A DNA stretch of 39,479 bases from an uncultured Roseburia sp. Lineage in GTDB: Bacteria > Bacillota > Clostridia > Lachnospirales > Lachnospiraceae. Below the pieces are notes generated by a model, which saw only the letters and a program-made list of their open reading frames with translations, was not told the DNA's origin and searched no databases. A program made the translations under genes and the position numbers. Numbering within the stretch: position 1 is the stretch's first letter; every line of letters begins with the position of its first letter. Where the stretch lies: NCBI GenBank assembly GCA_944380515.1, contig CALWHT010000012.1:1-39479 (forward strand), given 5' to 3'. Of this stretch, positions 33,039-39,479 are shown piece after piece.

Positions 33039-33413
33039 ATGGAAACGAACGATATTTCTGCATGCGAAAGACTCGTTATGAAGGTTATATGGGATTCTCC
33101 GGAAGAATTGGCCTTACAGGATGTCCTGACGAAGGTGAACCAGGAGAACGGCAAGAGCTGGAAGCCGCAGACGGTTTCTACGTTTTTGGCGAGACTGGTG
33201 AAAAAAGGCTATCTGACGGCACAACGCAGAGGCAGATATTCCTATTATCACGCGGCGGTGAGCAAGGAAGAGTTCTGGAAAGCTACCGTAAATGAGAACG
33301 CGAAATTTTTTGCGCAGGGCGATATGGTTGCTTTTGCCTGTCATCTGTGCGAGAACGCACTTTCAGAAGAAGATATAAGGAAGCTGAAGAAGAAATTAGA
33401 TGAGATGGAGTAG
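33039..33413 (+). CDS. BlaI/MecI-family repressor
   Basis: A 124-residue winged-helix protein. Helices ACERLVMKVIWDSPE and LQDVLTKVNQENGKSWKPQTVSTFLARLVKKGYL match the BlaI/MecI DNA-binding domain, followed by the wing RRGRYSYYHAAV and a C-terminal dimerisation helix pair. These proteins repress their own operon until the partner protease is activated. AAAGGAG lies before the ATG at 33039; an upstream GTG-like start at 33018 overlaps the operator and is rejected. Its end overlaps the BlaR1-like gene by 14 bases, so the two are co-translated. The dyad at 32996-33021 is the likely binding site. Confidence 0.92.
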   Translation: METNDISACERLVMKVIWDSPEELALQDVLTKVNQENGKSWKPQTVSTFLARLVKKGYLTAQRRGRYSYYHAAVSKEEFWKATVNENAKFFAQGDMVAFACHLCENALSEEDIRKLKKKLDEME

Positions 33414-34815
33414 TCAACTGTTTTTTGCAATTCTCATTGCCATAGTGACCGGAACCATTGCAAAATTGTTCTGGGAAGCAGCAAGGGTTTGGATTGCCGG
33501 GCGCAATCCAAAGCTTGCTTATCAGATGCTACGCGTCGTATGTATTCTGTACATCTTTCCATTCGCTTATATTGGTATTCAGCTTACGGTCAGGGACGGT
33601 TATATACAGACAGACGATATCTGGCAGATGAATTTTATGGCGACTGACATCGTGAATCTGCTGCTTGGTACGGCCGGTTTCGTATGGATCGGATTGTCAA
33701 TCGGGTGTCTCGGGCAATATGCCCTGCAAAGCATGCGCTGGAACCGGCAGTTTTGGGACAGTATTCCGGTGGAGGATGAAACGGCTCTCGTGGAGTTCGC
33801 GCGGGCCAAAAAGAAGCTCGGCATGCACAGAAAGGTCGGGCTTTATTACAGTCCAAAGATTACAAGCCCGATGGTGATCGGCTTTTTCCGGTTTCGGATT
33901 TTGCTGCCCATGCGCAGTTATTCGGCGGAGCAGCTTCGGGTTGTCTTTTACCACGAGCTGACGCACTGCAAACGCTTTGATATTTTTTATAAGGTTTGCA
34001 GTGTCTATATCGGTATGCTTCAGAATCTGAGCGGTCATGCCAATCAGATGCTGGAGGAGCTGGAATACTGGGGAGAGTGCAGCTGCGATATCCGCGCGGT
34101 GGAAGCCATGTCGGACGAAATACCGGCAAAGCGTTATTTTGAAGTCATTCTTGAAATTATGGGAAACAGGCCCAAGATGCGTGAAAATAATCATATTTTT
34201 TCAAAGCTTTATGAGAATCAATTGACTCTGGAAAGGAGAATAGAGTATATGAAAAAATATATGAGCATCAGCAGGCTGGCGAAGAGGGCGTCATTTCTGT
34301 TGGCCTTCGGCGTTGCCATGATCAGTGTGACAACCGCGTATGCGGCGGGCGCGAAGCTGGCGGAGGTACATGATAATGTCTATAAGAGCATGGAGACCAC
34401 CTTGGAGGAAACCATGGCGGATGTCGAGCTGGAGGAGCATTATCTGTACCCGGAGGATGACGACACCTATGACAGGATCGTGTATGCGAATCCGGAGCTG
34501 GAGGATGTCATGCCGCTGCTGGATGCGAACGAGATGGCGACCTTCAACTGGACGGTGACGCCGGACACCAGGCATGTGTCGAGCAAATTTTATGTCAAGA
34601 GCGGGCAGAATATCAGTATTTCCGCGTCGGCTATACCGGCAGGTCAGACCTACTGGATCGGCATTATGGATTCGTCGGGTGTTGTGCGCTATGTCGAGGG
34701 AACAGGTTCCTTGGGTCACACTTTTTCCATCAGCGATTCGGGTAACTACCGCGTGCTGGTGCAGAACCGCGGCACGAAAGACATCACCGCGAGCGGCAGT
34801 TATTATTACTATTAA
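33400..34815 (+). CDS. BlaR1/MecR1-type M56 sensor protease with a non-penicillin-binding sensor domain
   Basis: A 471-residue membrane protein. Several N-terminal helices surround a cytoplasmic zinc protease loop with HELTH at residues 185-189 and a downstream GECSCDIRAVE containing the expected third ligand. The last helix lies at about 297-316. The external part is only about 155 residues: an acidic stretch (LEEHYLYPEDDD) and then a beta-sandwich resembling bacterial pre-peptidase C-terminal domains (SKFYVKSGQNISISASAI; YRVLVQNRG). The penicillin-binding domain of true BlaR1 is missing, so beta-lactams are unlikely to be the direct signal. Known relatives cut their BlaI-type repressor when activated. 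The ligand here is unknown and could be wall or glycan material. Confidence 0.87.
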   Translation: MRWSSQLFFAILIAIVTGTIAKLFWEAARVWIAGRNPKLAYQMLRVVCILYIFPFAYIGIQLTVRDGYIQTDDIWQMNFMATDIVNLLLGTAGFVWIGLSIGCLGQYALQSMRWNRQFWDSIPVEDETALVEFARAKKKLGMHRKVGLYYSPKITSPMVIGFFRFRILLPMRSYSAEQLRVVFYHELTHCKRFDIFYKVCSVYIGMLQNLSGHANQMLEELEYWGECSCDIRAVEAMSDEIPAKRYFEVILEIMGNRPKMRENNHIFSKLYENQLTLERRIEYMKKYMSISRLAKRASFLLAFGVAMISVTTAYAAGAKLAEVHDNVYKSMETTLEETMADVELEEHYLYPEDDDTYDRIVYANPELEDVMPLLDANEMATFNWTVTPDTRHVSSKFYVKSGQNISISASAIPAGQTYWIGIMDSSGVVRYVEGTGSLGHTFSISDSGNYRVLVQNRGTKDITASGSYYYY

Positions 34816-34831
34816 TCAGAGAGAAAACAAG

Positions 34832-34857
34832 AAAGAGGCCGGGGCCTCTTTCCTTTT
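34832..34857. terminator. Terminator between convergent genes
   Basis: AAAGAGGCC and GGCCTCTTT form a 9-bp stem with a tight GG loop (8 bp with a 4-base loop is more realistic), followed by CCTTTT on the plus strand and rich in T on the other strand. It lies between the BlaR1-like gene and the MBL gene and may work both ways. Confidence 0.75.
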
Positions 34858-34893
34858 GAAAAATAAAACTACGTTCATAATATTTTGCCGGAA

Positions 34894-35814
34894 TTATTTC
34901 AGGGTGACGGAATTCGGGGCGGTGCGAAAATCAAGTACCGTCCCGTTTTTCTGCAGATCCTCTTTCAGGGTGCTGGCCGGGAAATCGGCATTGTCCGTGA
35001 TGGAGGAGGGGGCGTCGATAAAATAGACGGACGCACCCGTTGCCTCGTAAAATTCATTCGAAAACGACCAGTTTCCGTGGTGTCCGGTCTGAACATAATC
35101 GCAGCTTATGCTGTCACGGTAAGCGGACAGCAGCGTATCGTTCATGTCGTACTTGATATCGGAGCAGAAAAGCATACTGCTGTTTTCACTGCTGATTTTA
35201 AAGAGCAGCGAGGCGTTGTTCTGGTAATCCTTTTCGTCCCCTACCGCGGCAAGGACAGTGTCGTCGTAAGCGTTGTAGACGTCGAGCGTCAGCCCGCAGA
35301 GGGACAGGCTGTCCCCGCGCTTTAGGTGGGTGAGGTTGTCAGCCCCCTCCGTTAAGGCGTGGTAGGTCTCCATGACGGTAATATCGTCGTAGGGCTCCCC
35401 GGAGGCCTCAATAAAATCGTAGTCAAAGCCGTTGTCGTAGATGGCGCGGATGGTGATGTCCCCCGGATTGGCGTAAATCTCATTGAACGCGCCGGCATGG
35501 TCCTGGTGCGGATGAGAGATAATCCAGGCGTCCACTACATTGCCGTGCTCCGCAATAACGCTGCGGACGGCATCGGAATTTTCTGCCCAGCCTCCGTCGA
35601 TAATAATAAGGAAATCGTCGTTTGCGATCGTATAGAAGGTTCCCTGCACCCCCGTGGCATCCGGATATTGGGTCACCACATATTCGGCGGACGTATCGGG
35701 AAGATAGCCGGTGGAGTCCATGCGGCTGCGCAGGGAAAAAAAGTAAGCGGCCGAAACAAGCGCTATCAGGCAAACCGCCAGAAGTCCGGCGGATATCAGA
35801 GTTCGTTTTTTCAT
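34894..35814 (-). CDS. Membrane-anchored MBL-fold metallo-hydrolase (ComEC-C-like)
   Basis: A 306-residue protein. An uncleaved N-terminal helix (residues about 5-27) should place the domain outside the cell. The metallo-beta-lactamase fold shows IIIDGG, then SHPHQDHAG with His101, His103, Asp105 and His106, FCSDI at the later metal site, and TGHHGNWS with the final histidines. The closest shape is the C-terminal hydrolase domain of ComEC-type proteins and related secreted MBL proteins of Firmicutes, several of which are phosphodiesterases. The physiological substrate is not evident. CAGGAGGT precedes the ATG. It shares an upstream region of about 140 bp with ugd on the other strand. Confidence 0.85.
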   Translation of the reverse strand: MKKRTLISAGLLAVCLIALVSAAYFFSLRSRMDSTGYLPDTSAEYVVTQYPDATGVQGTFYTIANDDFLIIIDGGWAENSDAVRSVIAEHGNVVDAWIISHPHQDHAGAFNEIYANPGDITIRAIYDNGFDYDFIEASGEPYDDITVMETYHALTEGADNLTHLKRGDSLSLCGLTLDVYNAYDDTVLAAVGDEKDYQNNASLLFKISSENSSMLFCSDIKYDMNDTLLSAYRDSISCDYVQTGHHGNWSFSNEFYEATGASVYFIDAPSSITDNADFPASTLKEDLQKNGTVLDFRTAPNSVTLK

Positions 35815-35955
35815 AGTCGTCTACCTCCTGCTGATACCTTACCAGAAAAGGACAGGCTTGTAAATCGGGAAACACTCTCTTGCACGAAATCCCATAAGAT
35901 GGTAGTATAAGATGATGTGAAAAAATATTCGTTTGAGAAGGACAGGGGGATTACC

Positions 35956-37140
35956 ATGAAAATTGCGATTGCGGGAACCGGTTATGTCGGCTTATCGAAC
36001 GCTATTTTGCTGGCACAGCACCATGATGTTACGGCAGTAGATATTATAGAAGAAAAGGTGGAGATGATTAACCGGAGGAAATCTCCGCTTGTGGATAAGG
36101 AAATCGAGGATTACCTTGCCAATGTGCCGTTGCGCTTAACGGCGACGACAGACGGCACAGGCGCATACCGGGAGGCGGAGTTTGTGATTATCTCCACGCC
36201 GACCAACTATGACGAAAAAAAGAATTATTTTGACACCTCATCGGTAGAGTCGGTTATGGAGCAGGTTCTTGCGGTCAACCCGAACGCGGTGATGGTCATA
36301 AAATCCACGATTCCCGTGGGCTATACGGAGTCGGTCTGTGAAAAATACCATACGGAGCGCATTTTGTTTTCCCCGGAATTTTTGCGGGAGGGACAGGCGT
36401 TAAAGGACAACCTTTATCCGTCCCGGATTATCGTAGGCTCGAAGGCGGGAAATGAGGAGATGAAAAAGGAGGCCCGGCGCTTCGCCGGTCTTTTGCAGGA
36501 GGGCGCCATCAAGCAGGATATCCCGACGCTGTTTACCAACCTCACGGAGGCGGAGGCGGTCAAGCTGTTTGCCAATACCTATCTGGCGCTTCGGGTTTCC
36601 TTCTTTAATGAGTTAGACACCTTCGCGGCGATGAAGGGGCTCGACGCGAAGCAGATTATCGAGGGCATCGGTTTAGATCCGCGTATCGGAAACCACTACA
36701 ACAATCCTTCCTTCGGCTACGGCGGCTACTGTCTGCCGAAGGACACCAAACAGCTTCTTGCCAACTACGACAGTGTGCCCAACAATATTATGGGGGCAAT
36801 TGTTGACGCGAACCGCACGAGGAAAGACTTTATCGCCGAGCAGATTTTAGAGCGGGAACCGAAAATCGTCGGCATCTATCGTCTTGCGATGAAGGCAAAT
36901 TCCGATAATTACCGCCAGAGCTCGATATTGGGCGTCATGGAGCGTATCCGGGGCAAGGGTGTGGAGCTTGTGATTTATGATCCGAGCTTAAAGACGGATA
37001 CCTTTGAAAATTCCAGGGTAATCAATGATTTTGATGAATTTTGCCGGATGAGCGACGTGATTGTGGCAAACCGGATGGATGAGATGTTAAAAAACGTACA
37101 GGATAAGGTATATACAAGGGATATTTATTTCAGGGACTGA
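35956..37140 (+). CDS. ugd: UDP-glucose 6-dehydrogenase
   Basis: A 394-residue enzyme of the short bacterial Ugd type. [20 protein letters not shown] at residues 4-23 is the NAD site, and STPTNYDE and KSTIPVGYT are family motifs. [20 protein letters not shown] is the central strand-helix region, and Cys259 in YGGYCLPKD is the catalytic thiol. It oxidises UDP-glucose to UDP-glucuronate in two NAD-dependent steps, so the polysaccharide probably contains glucuronate or a derivative. The ATG at 35956 follows AGGGGG; an in-frame upstream GTG at 35917 lacks a site. It begins a four-gene unit that ends with a GT2 enzyme. Confidence 0.95.
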   Translation: MKIAIAGTGYVGLSNAILLAQHHDVTAVDIIEEKVEMINRRKSPLVDKEIEDYLANVPLRLTATTDGTGAYREAEFVIISTPTNYDEKKNYFDTSSVESVMEQVLAVNPNAVMVIKSTIPVGYTESVCEKYHTERILFSPEFLREGQALKDNLYPSRIIVGSKAGNEEMKKEARRFAGLLQEGAIKQDIPTLFTNLTEAEAVKLFANTYLALRVSFFNELDTFAAMKGLDAKQIIEGIGLDPRIGNHYNNPSFGYGGYCLPKDTKQLLANYDSVPNNIMGAIVDANRTRKDFIAEQILEREPKIVGIYRLAMKANSDNYRQSSILGVMERIRGKGVELVIYDPSLKTDTFENSRVINDFDEFCRMSDVIVANRMDEMLKNVQDKVYTRDIYFRD

Positions 37141-37155
37141 TTGGAAAGGCGCCAG

Positions 37156-37944
37156 ATGGATGCACATAAATTTTTTGTGGAAAAACTGAGATTTCATTTG
37201 AGCGAGGAAAATACGCTGGTATTTGTAGGCTGGTTTTTCGACGGAAAGGTGAAGGGCCATGCGCTTATCGTACGCCTCGACGGGGAGGAGCTGCCGCTTC
37301 GGATGACGGTCAATGAGGGGGCGCTCGTCCGGCAGAAGTATCTGGGCGGTATCAACGAAATCAGCGAGGAGGCCGTCGGAGTCACAGCGCTTCCGGAAGA
37401 CTGGAGAGAAAAAAAGCGGCTCGTGATTTATTCGGAATTTGAGGGAAAAAGAAAAAAGGCCTGCGGCATTTCCGTAAAAAAACTGCGGAAACTGGAAGGA
37501 AGCCTTGAATATTATATCGAAAGCTGCCGCAGGGACGAGGATTCCCTGACGGTCACGGGCTGGTGCATGGGGGCGGGAGAGGTCAAGCTTTATCTCCTTG
37601 ACGGCAGGAAGGAGGCGCTTCAGGCAAAGACCGAGCATTATTACCGCAGAGACCTGATCGGAGTGTTCCCGGAGAGCGACAGAAATGCAAAACCCGGCTT
37701 TCTCCTGCACGCGAATCTTCCGAAGGAGCTGCGCGGGCGCCGGTTTTATCTGGAGATGCGCAACGCCGAGCACTATTCCTTCGTAAGGCTGAAAAAATGG
37801 GACGACGGGACGTTTTGGCAGTTCCTTATGGAAAAGGCGGGGGACACCGTGCGCTATTTTCGGAGGAACGGTCTTGCCGCCACGCTGCATAAGATTCGCA
37901 CAAAGCTGGCTCGGCAGCCGCGCGGCAATCGCCGCGATACCTGA
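37156..37944 (+). CDS. Accessory two-domain beta protein of glycosyltransferase loci
   Basis: A 262-residue soluble protein. Two similar beta-rich segments, one with LVFVGWFFDGKVKGHAL and one with LTVTGWCMGAGEVKLYL, share a core of strand-GW-strand. The C-terminus is a basic amphipathic helix (AGDTVRYFRRNGLAATLHKI). In other Lachnospiraceae-like loci this arrangement is seen fused in front of GT2 domains, where the helix forms the linker. Here it is a separate protein, with a GT2 gene two genes later. It may bind the glycan or dock on the transferase. GGAAAGG lies 6 bases before the ATG at 37156. The fusion comparison is from memory of the family. Confidence 0.5.
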   Translation: MDAHKFFVEKLRFHLSEENTLVFVGWFFDGKVKGHALIVRLDGEELPLRMTVNEGALVRQKYLGGINEISEEAVGVTALPEDWREKKRLVIYSEFEGKRKKACGISVKKLRKLEGSLEYYIESCRRDEDSLTVTGWCMGAGEVKLYLLDGRKEALQAKTEHYYRRDLIGVFPESDRNAKPGFLLHANLPKELRGRRFYLEMRNAEHYSFVRLKKWDDGTFWQFLMEKAGDTVRYFRRNGLAATLHKIRTKLARQPRGNRRDT

Positions 37945-37966
37945 AGAAAGAGAGGCGGATGTTCCT

Positions 37967-38167
37967 ATGATGAAAGTGTTTATTTGTCCGGCATGCGGCT
38001 GGATGAGGGTCGTATCGAGACGGAAGGACGTGGAATGTTTTAAATGCGGGGAAAAGCAGATGACTCTCGCAAAGGTGGATTTTGAAAAATATACGTCCAT
38101 GTCAGAGGAAGAACGGAAAGACTATGCCGATGGATGGCTTTATATCCATCAGAAAGCGAAAAACTGA
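37967..38167 (+). CDS. Small zinc-ribbon protein (66 aa)
   Basis: A 66-residue protein with ICPACGW and ECFKCGE: four cysteines (7, 10, 24, 27) arranged as two CxxC pairs with 13 residues between, a zinc ribbon. The rest is a charged helical tail (SMSEEERKDYADGWLYIHQ). AGAGG lies about 11 bases before the ATG at 37967; the next codon is also ATG. It sits between the accessory beta protein and the GT2 enzyme, and the spacing (22 and 20 bases) shows one operon. It may regulate or scaffold the enzymes. No specific function is known to me. Confidence 0.65.
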   Translation: MMKVFICPACGWMRVVSRRKDVECFKCGEKQMTLAKVDFEKYTSMSEEERKDYADGWLYIHQKAKN

Positions 38168-38187
38168 AACAGTTAGGCGGAGGTTTC

Positions 38188-39144
38188 ATGGCGGAGGTTA
38201 CGATCATCATTCCGAATTATAACGGAAAAGCATTACTGGAAAATTGTATCAGGACGCTGGAGAGGCAGACCTGCCAAAACTTCCGGCTGCTCGTGGTAGA
38301 CAACGGCTCCACGGACGGGAGCGCTTCGGTGTGCTCGGAGACGCTCGACATGGAAGTCATTGCCCTAAGCGAAAATACCGGTTTCTGCGGCGCGGTCAAT
38401 CTCGGCATCCGCCGTTCGGATACGCCCTATGTTCTTCTGCTGAACAACGACACAGAGACAGACGAGCGCTTTGTCGAGGAAATGCTAAAGGGCATCAAAA
38501 AATCAGACCGGATTTTTTCGTGCGGTGCGCAGATGCTCGACTTTCGGAGACGGGATGTCATAGATAATGCGGGAGACCTCTACACGCTGTTCGGATGGGC
38601 GGTGGCAAGAGGAAAGGGGAGACCGGCGGCTGATTTTTCGAAGGAGAAGGATGTCTTTTCCTGCTGCGGCGGCGCGGTCATTTACCGGAGAGAGCTGCTT
38701 CTGCGGACGGGATTTCTGGATGAACGGCATTTTGCCTACCTTGAGGATGTGGATCTGGGCTACCGCGCCAGAATCATGGGCTATCGGAACCGCTACGTTC
38801 CGGCGGCAAAGGTGTATCATGTGGGCAGCGCCACGACCGGAACCCGTTATAACGAAAAGAAGGTCTACTTTGCGGCGCGCAACTCCATGTTTGTCATTTA
38901 TAAAAACATGCCGCTGCTGCAGCTCTTCTTCAACCTTCCGTTCCTGCTTGCCGGAGTCCTTATAAAGTGGCTCTTTTTTGTGAAAAAAGGCTTTGGGAGA
39001 GAGTATCTTCGGGGCATTGGGGCGGGGCTTGCGGGCTGCCGCTCCTGTACGAAGGTACGCTTTGTGCCCGGACGCCTGTGGCGTTATGTAACCCTGGAAT
39101 GGGAGATTTTTGCAAATATATTTCGTCTGTTTTCGGGTGCCTGA
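38188..39144 (+). CDS. GT2 glycosyltransferase, rhamnosyltransferase-like
   Basis: A 318-residue enzyme. The GT-A core shows VTIIIPNYNGKALLENCI, LLVVDNGSTDGS, NTGFCGAVNLGI and the metal motif LLNNDTETD. The acceptor region has FLDERHFAYLEDVDLGYRARIMGY, and HVGSATTG follows. This set is typical of WbbL/RfbN-type rhamnosyltransferases and related GT2 enzymes. A hydrophobic stretch near residues 246-268 (LLQLFFNLPFLLAGVLIKWLFF) probably anchors it at the membrane. The ATG at 38188 has GGCGGAGG just before it. Earlier in-frame starts overlap the zinc-ribbon gene and are rejected. The sugar is not certain, and no dTDP-rhamnose genes are in the window. Confidence 0.87.
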   Translation: MAEVTIIIPNYNGKALLENCIRTLERQTCQNFRLLVVDNGSTDGSASVCSETLDMEVIALSENTGFCGAVNLGIRRSDTPYVLLLNNDTETDERFVEEMLKGIKKSDRIFSCGAQMLDFRRRDVIDNAGDLYTLFGWAVARGKGRPAADFSKEKDVFSCCGGAVIYRRELLLRTGFLDERHFAYLEDVDLGYRARIMGYRNRYVPAAKVYHVGSATTGTRYNEKKVYFAARNSMFVIYKNMPLLQLFFNLPFLLAGVLIKWLFFVKKGFGREYLRGIGAGLAGCRSCTKVRFVPGRLWRYVTLEWEIFANIFRLFSGA

Positions 39145-39270
39145 GGGGGAAAACCTTTTGATACTCAAAGAAAAATAAAGAAATAATTAAGAAATTGTGA
39201 CAATCGTTTTAAGAAAAATAAGTTGTGCTTTCTGGAAAATTCCCATCTTTGACAGTTGAAAAGAAAAATG

Positions 39271-39308
39271 AGTGCCACAATCCTTGAAAATACTGGGGTT
39301 GTGGCACT
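39271..39308 (-). terminator. Terminator hairpin of the transposase gene
   Basis: AGTGCCACAA (39271-39280) pairs with TTGTGGCACT (39299-39308), extended by a G-T and two G-C pairs. On the minus strand it is followed by a T-rich tract (ATTTTTCTTTTC). It lies 31 bases after the transposase stop. Confidence 0.75.
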
Positions 39309-39339
39309 TCGCGCTCTATACTTGAAATATAGTAATGTT

Positions 39340-39477
39340 TTATCTTCGCTTGCTTTTTTTCTGAATCTCTTTCATTTTGCGTTTTGTTATAAATTGATAG
39401 TCTGTACGGAAACCACATGCATCATGAAGTTCATCCGTGATCCTTTGACGTTCATATACCGGCATAAAGCCTTGTTC
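39340..39477 (-). CDS. C-terminal end of a transposase (IS1634-like), cut by the window edge
   Basis: The minus strand carries an open frame entering from the right edge and ending at TAA (39340-39342), giving 45 residues. The sequence ITDELHDACGFRTDYQFIT and the basic end KMKEIQKKSKRR resemble the C-termini of IS1634-type transposases. The rest of the gene is outside the window, so intactness cannot be judged. It means an insertion sequence lies immediately downstream of the polysaccharide locus. The 195 bp between the GT2 stop and this gene hold the terminator hairpin and presumably one IS end, but I could not define the terminal repeat. Confidence 0.6.
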   Translation of the reverse strand, partial: EQGFMPVYERQRITDELHDACGFRTDYQFITKRKMKEIQKKSKRR

Positions 39478-39479
39478 TT

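Noticed and set aside
33400-34815. Beta-lactam resistance sensor
   Set aside because: The protein lacks the external penicillin-binding domain with its active-site serine motifs, and no beta-lactamase gene is near.
37087-38100. A 337-codon open frame antisense to the accessory beta protein
   Set aside because: No ribosome site or domain is visible, and it overlaps the end of ugd and the zinc-ribbon gene, both of which are better supported.

Overview
The window looks like part of a chromosome from an anaerobic, Gram-positive Firmicute, most likely a Lachnospiraceae-type Clostridium. This rests on purine-rich Shine-Dalgarno sites, sigma-A promoters with TGn extended -10 boxes, a YtvI-type AI-2E permease, InlB/Listeria-Bacteroides repeat surface proteins, a BlaI/BlaR1 pair and moderate GC. 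No rRNA, tRNA or CRISPR array was seen. The assignment is inference from gene content.

Left part (1-7040). After the tail of an unidentified gene come a YtvI-like permease and a GtrB-type membrane glycosyltransferase. An accessory block follows: an XRE-TPR regulator (2613-3524); a 44-codon secreted-peptide gene on the opposite strand (3521-3655) whose stop overlaps the regulator's stop; a long perfect inverted repeat; and a two-gene unit of a TIR-domain protein (3907-4497) with a four-TM KAP-type P-loop NTPase (4584-7040). That unit has the architecture of an antiphage or conflict system. The regulator-peptide pair resembles a peptide-pheromone circuit.

Middle part (7114-11846). A secreted transglutaminase-like protein with an acidic Thr/Glu-rich linker and six InlB repeats, a DUF3048 lipoprotein and a GtrA flippase-like protein, ended by a clear terminator.

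Right part (11898-39144). A large surface-polysaccharide locus in several transcription units. Unit A has a Wzz-like chain-length protein, a Wzy-like polymerase, a Gtf3/galactofuranosyltransferase-like enzyme and an acyltransferase. Unit B, on the minus strand, has a GT-D-fold enzyme, a GT-A-like protein and an acyltransferase. Unit C starts at a perfect consensus promoter at 19300-19328 and carries a GT-C-like protein, a GT11 fucosyltransferase, a PglK/MsbA-type ABC flippase, a second fucosyltransferase-like enzyme, TagA/WecG, a hairpin-rich leader, an AsnB-like amidotransferase and an acyltransferase. An AraC regulator on the minus strand is followed by unit D (gmd, fcl, manC: GDP-mannose to GDP-L-fucose). 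Then come a BlaI/BlaR1-type sensor pair with a good operator dyad, a membrane-anchored MBL hydrolase, and unit E (ugd, an accessory beta-domain protein, a zinc-ribbon protein and a GT2 enzyme). Together these predict a fucose- and uronate-containing, O-acylated and possibly amidated glycan that is built on undecaprenyl phosphate, flipped and polymerised. The initiating sugar-phosphate transferase and a Wzx are not in the window. The right edge holds the C-terminal end of a transposase, so the locus is bounded by an insertion sequence.
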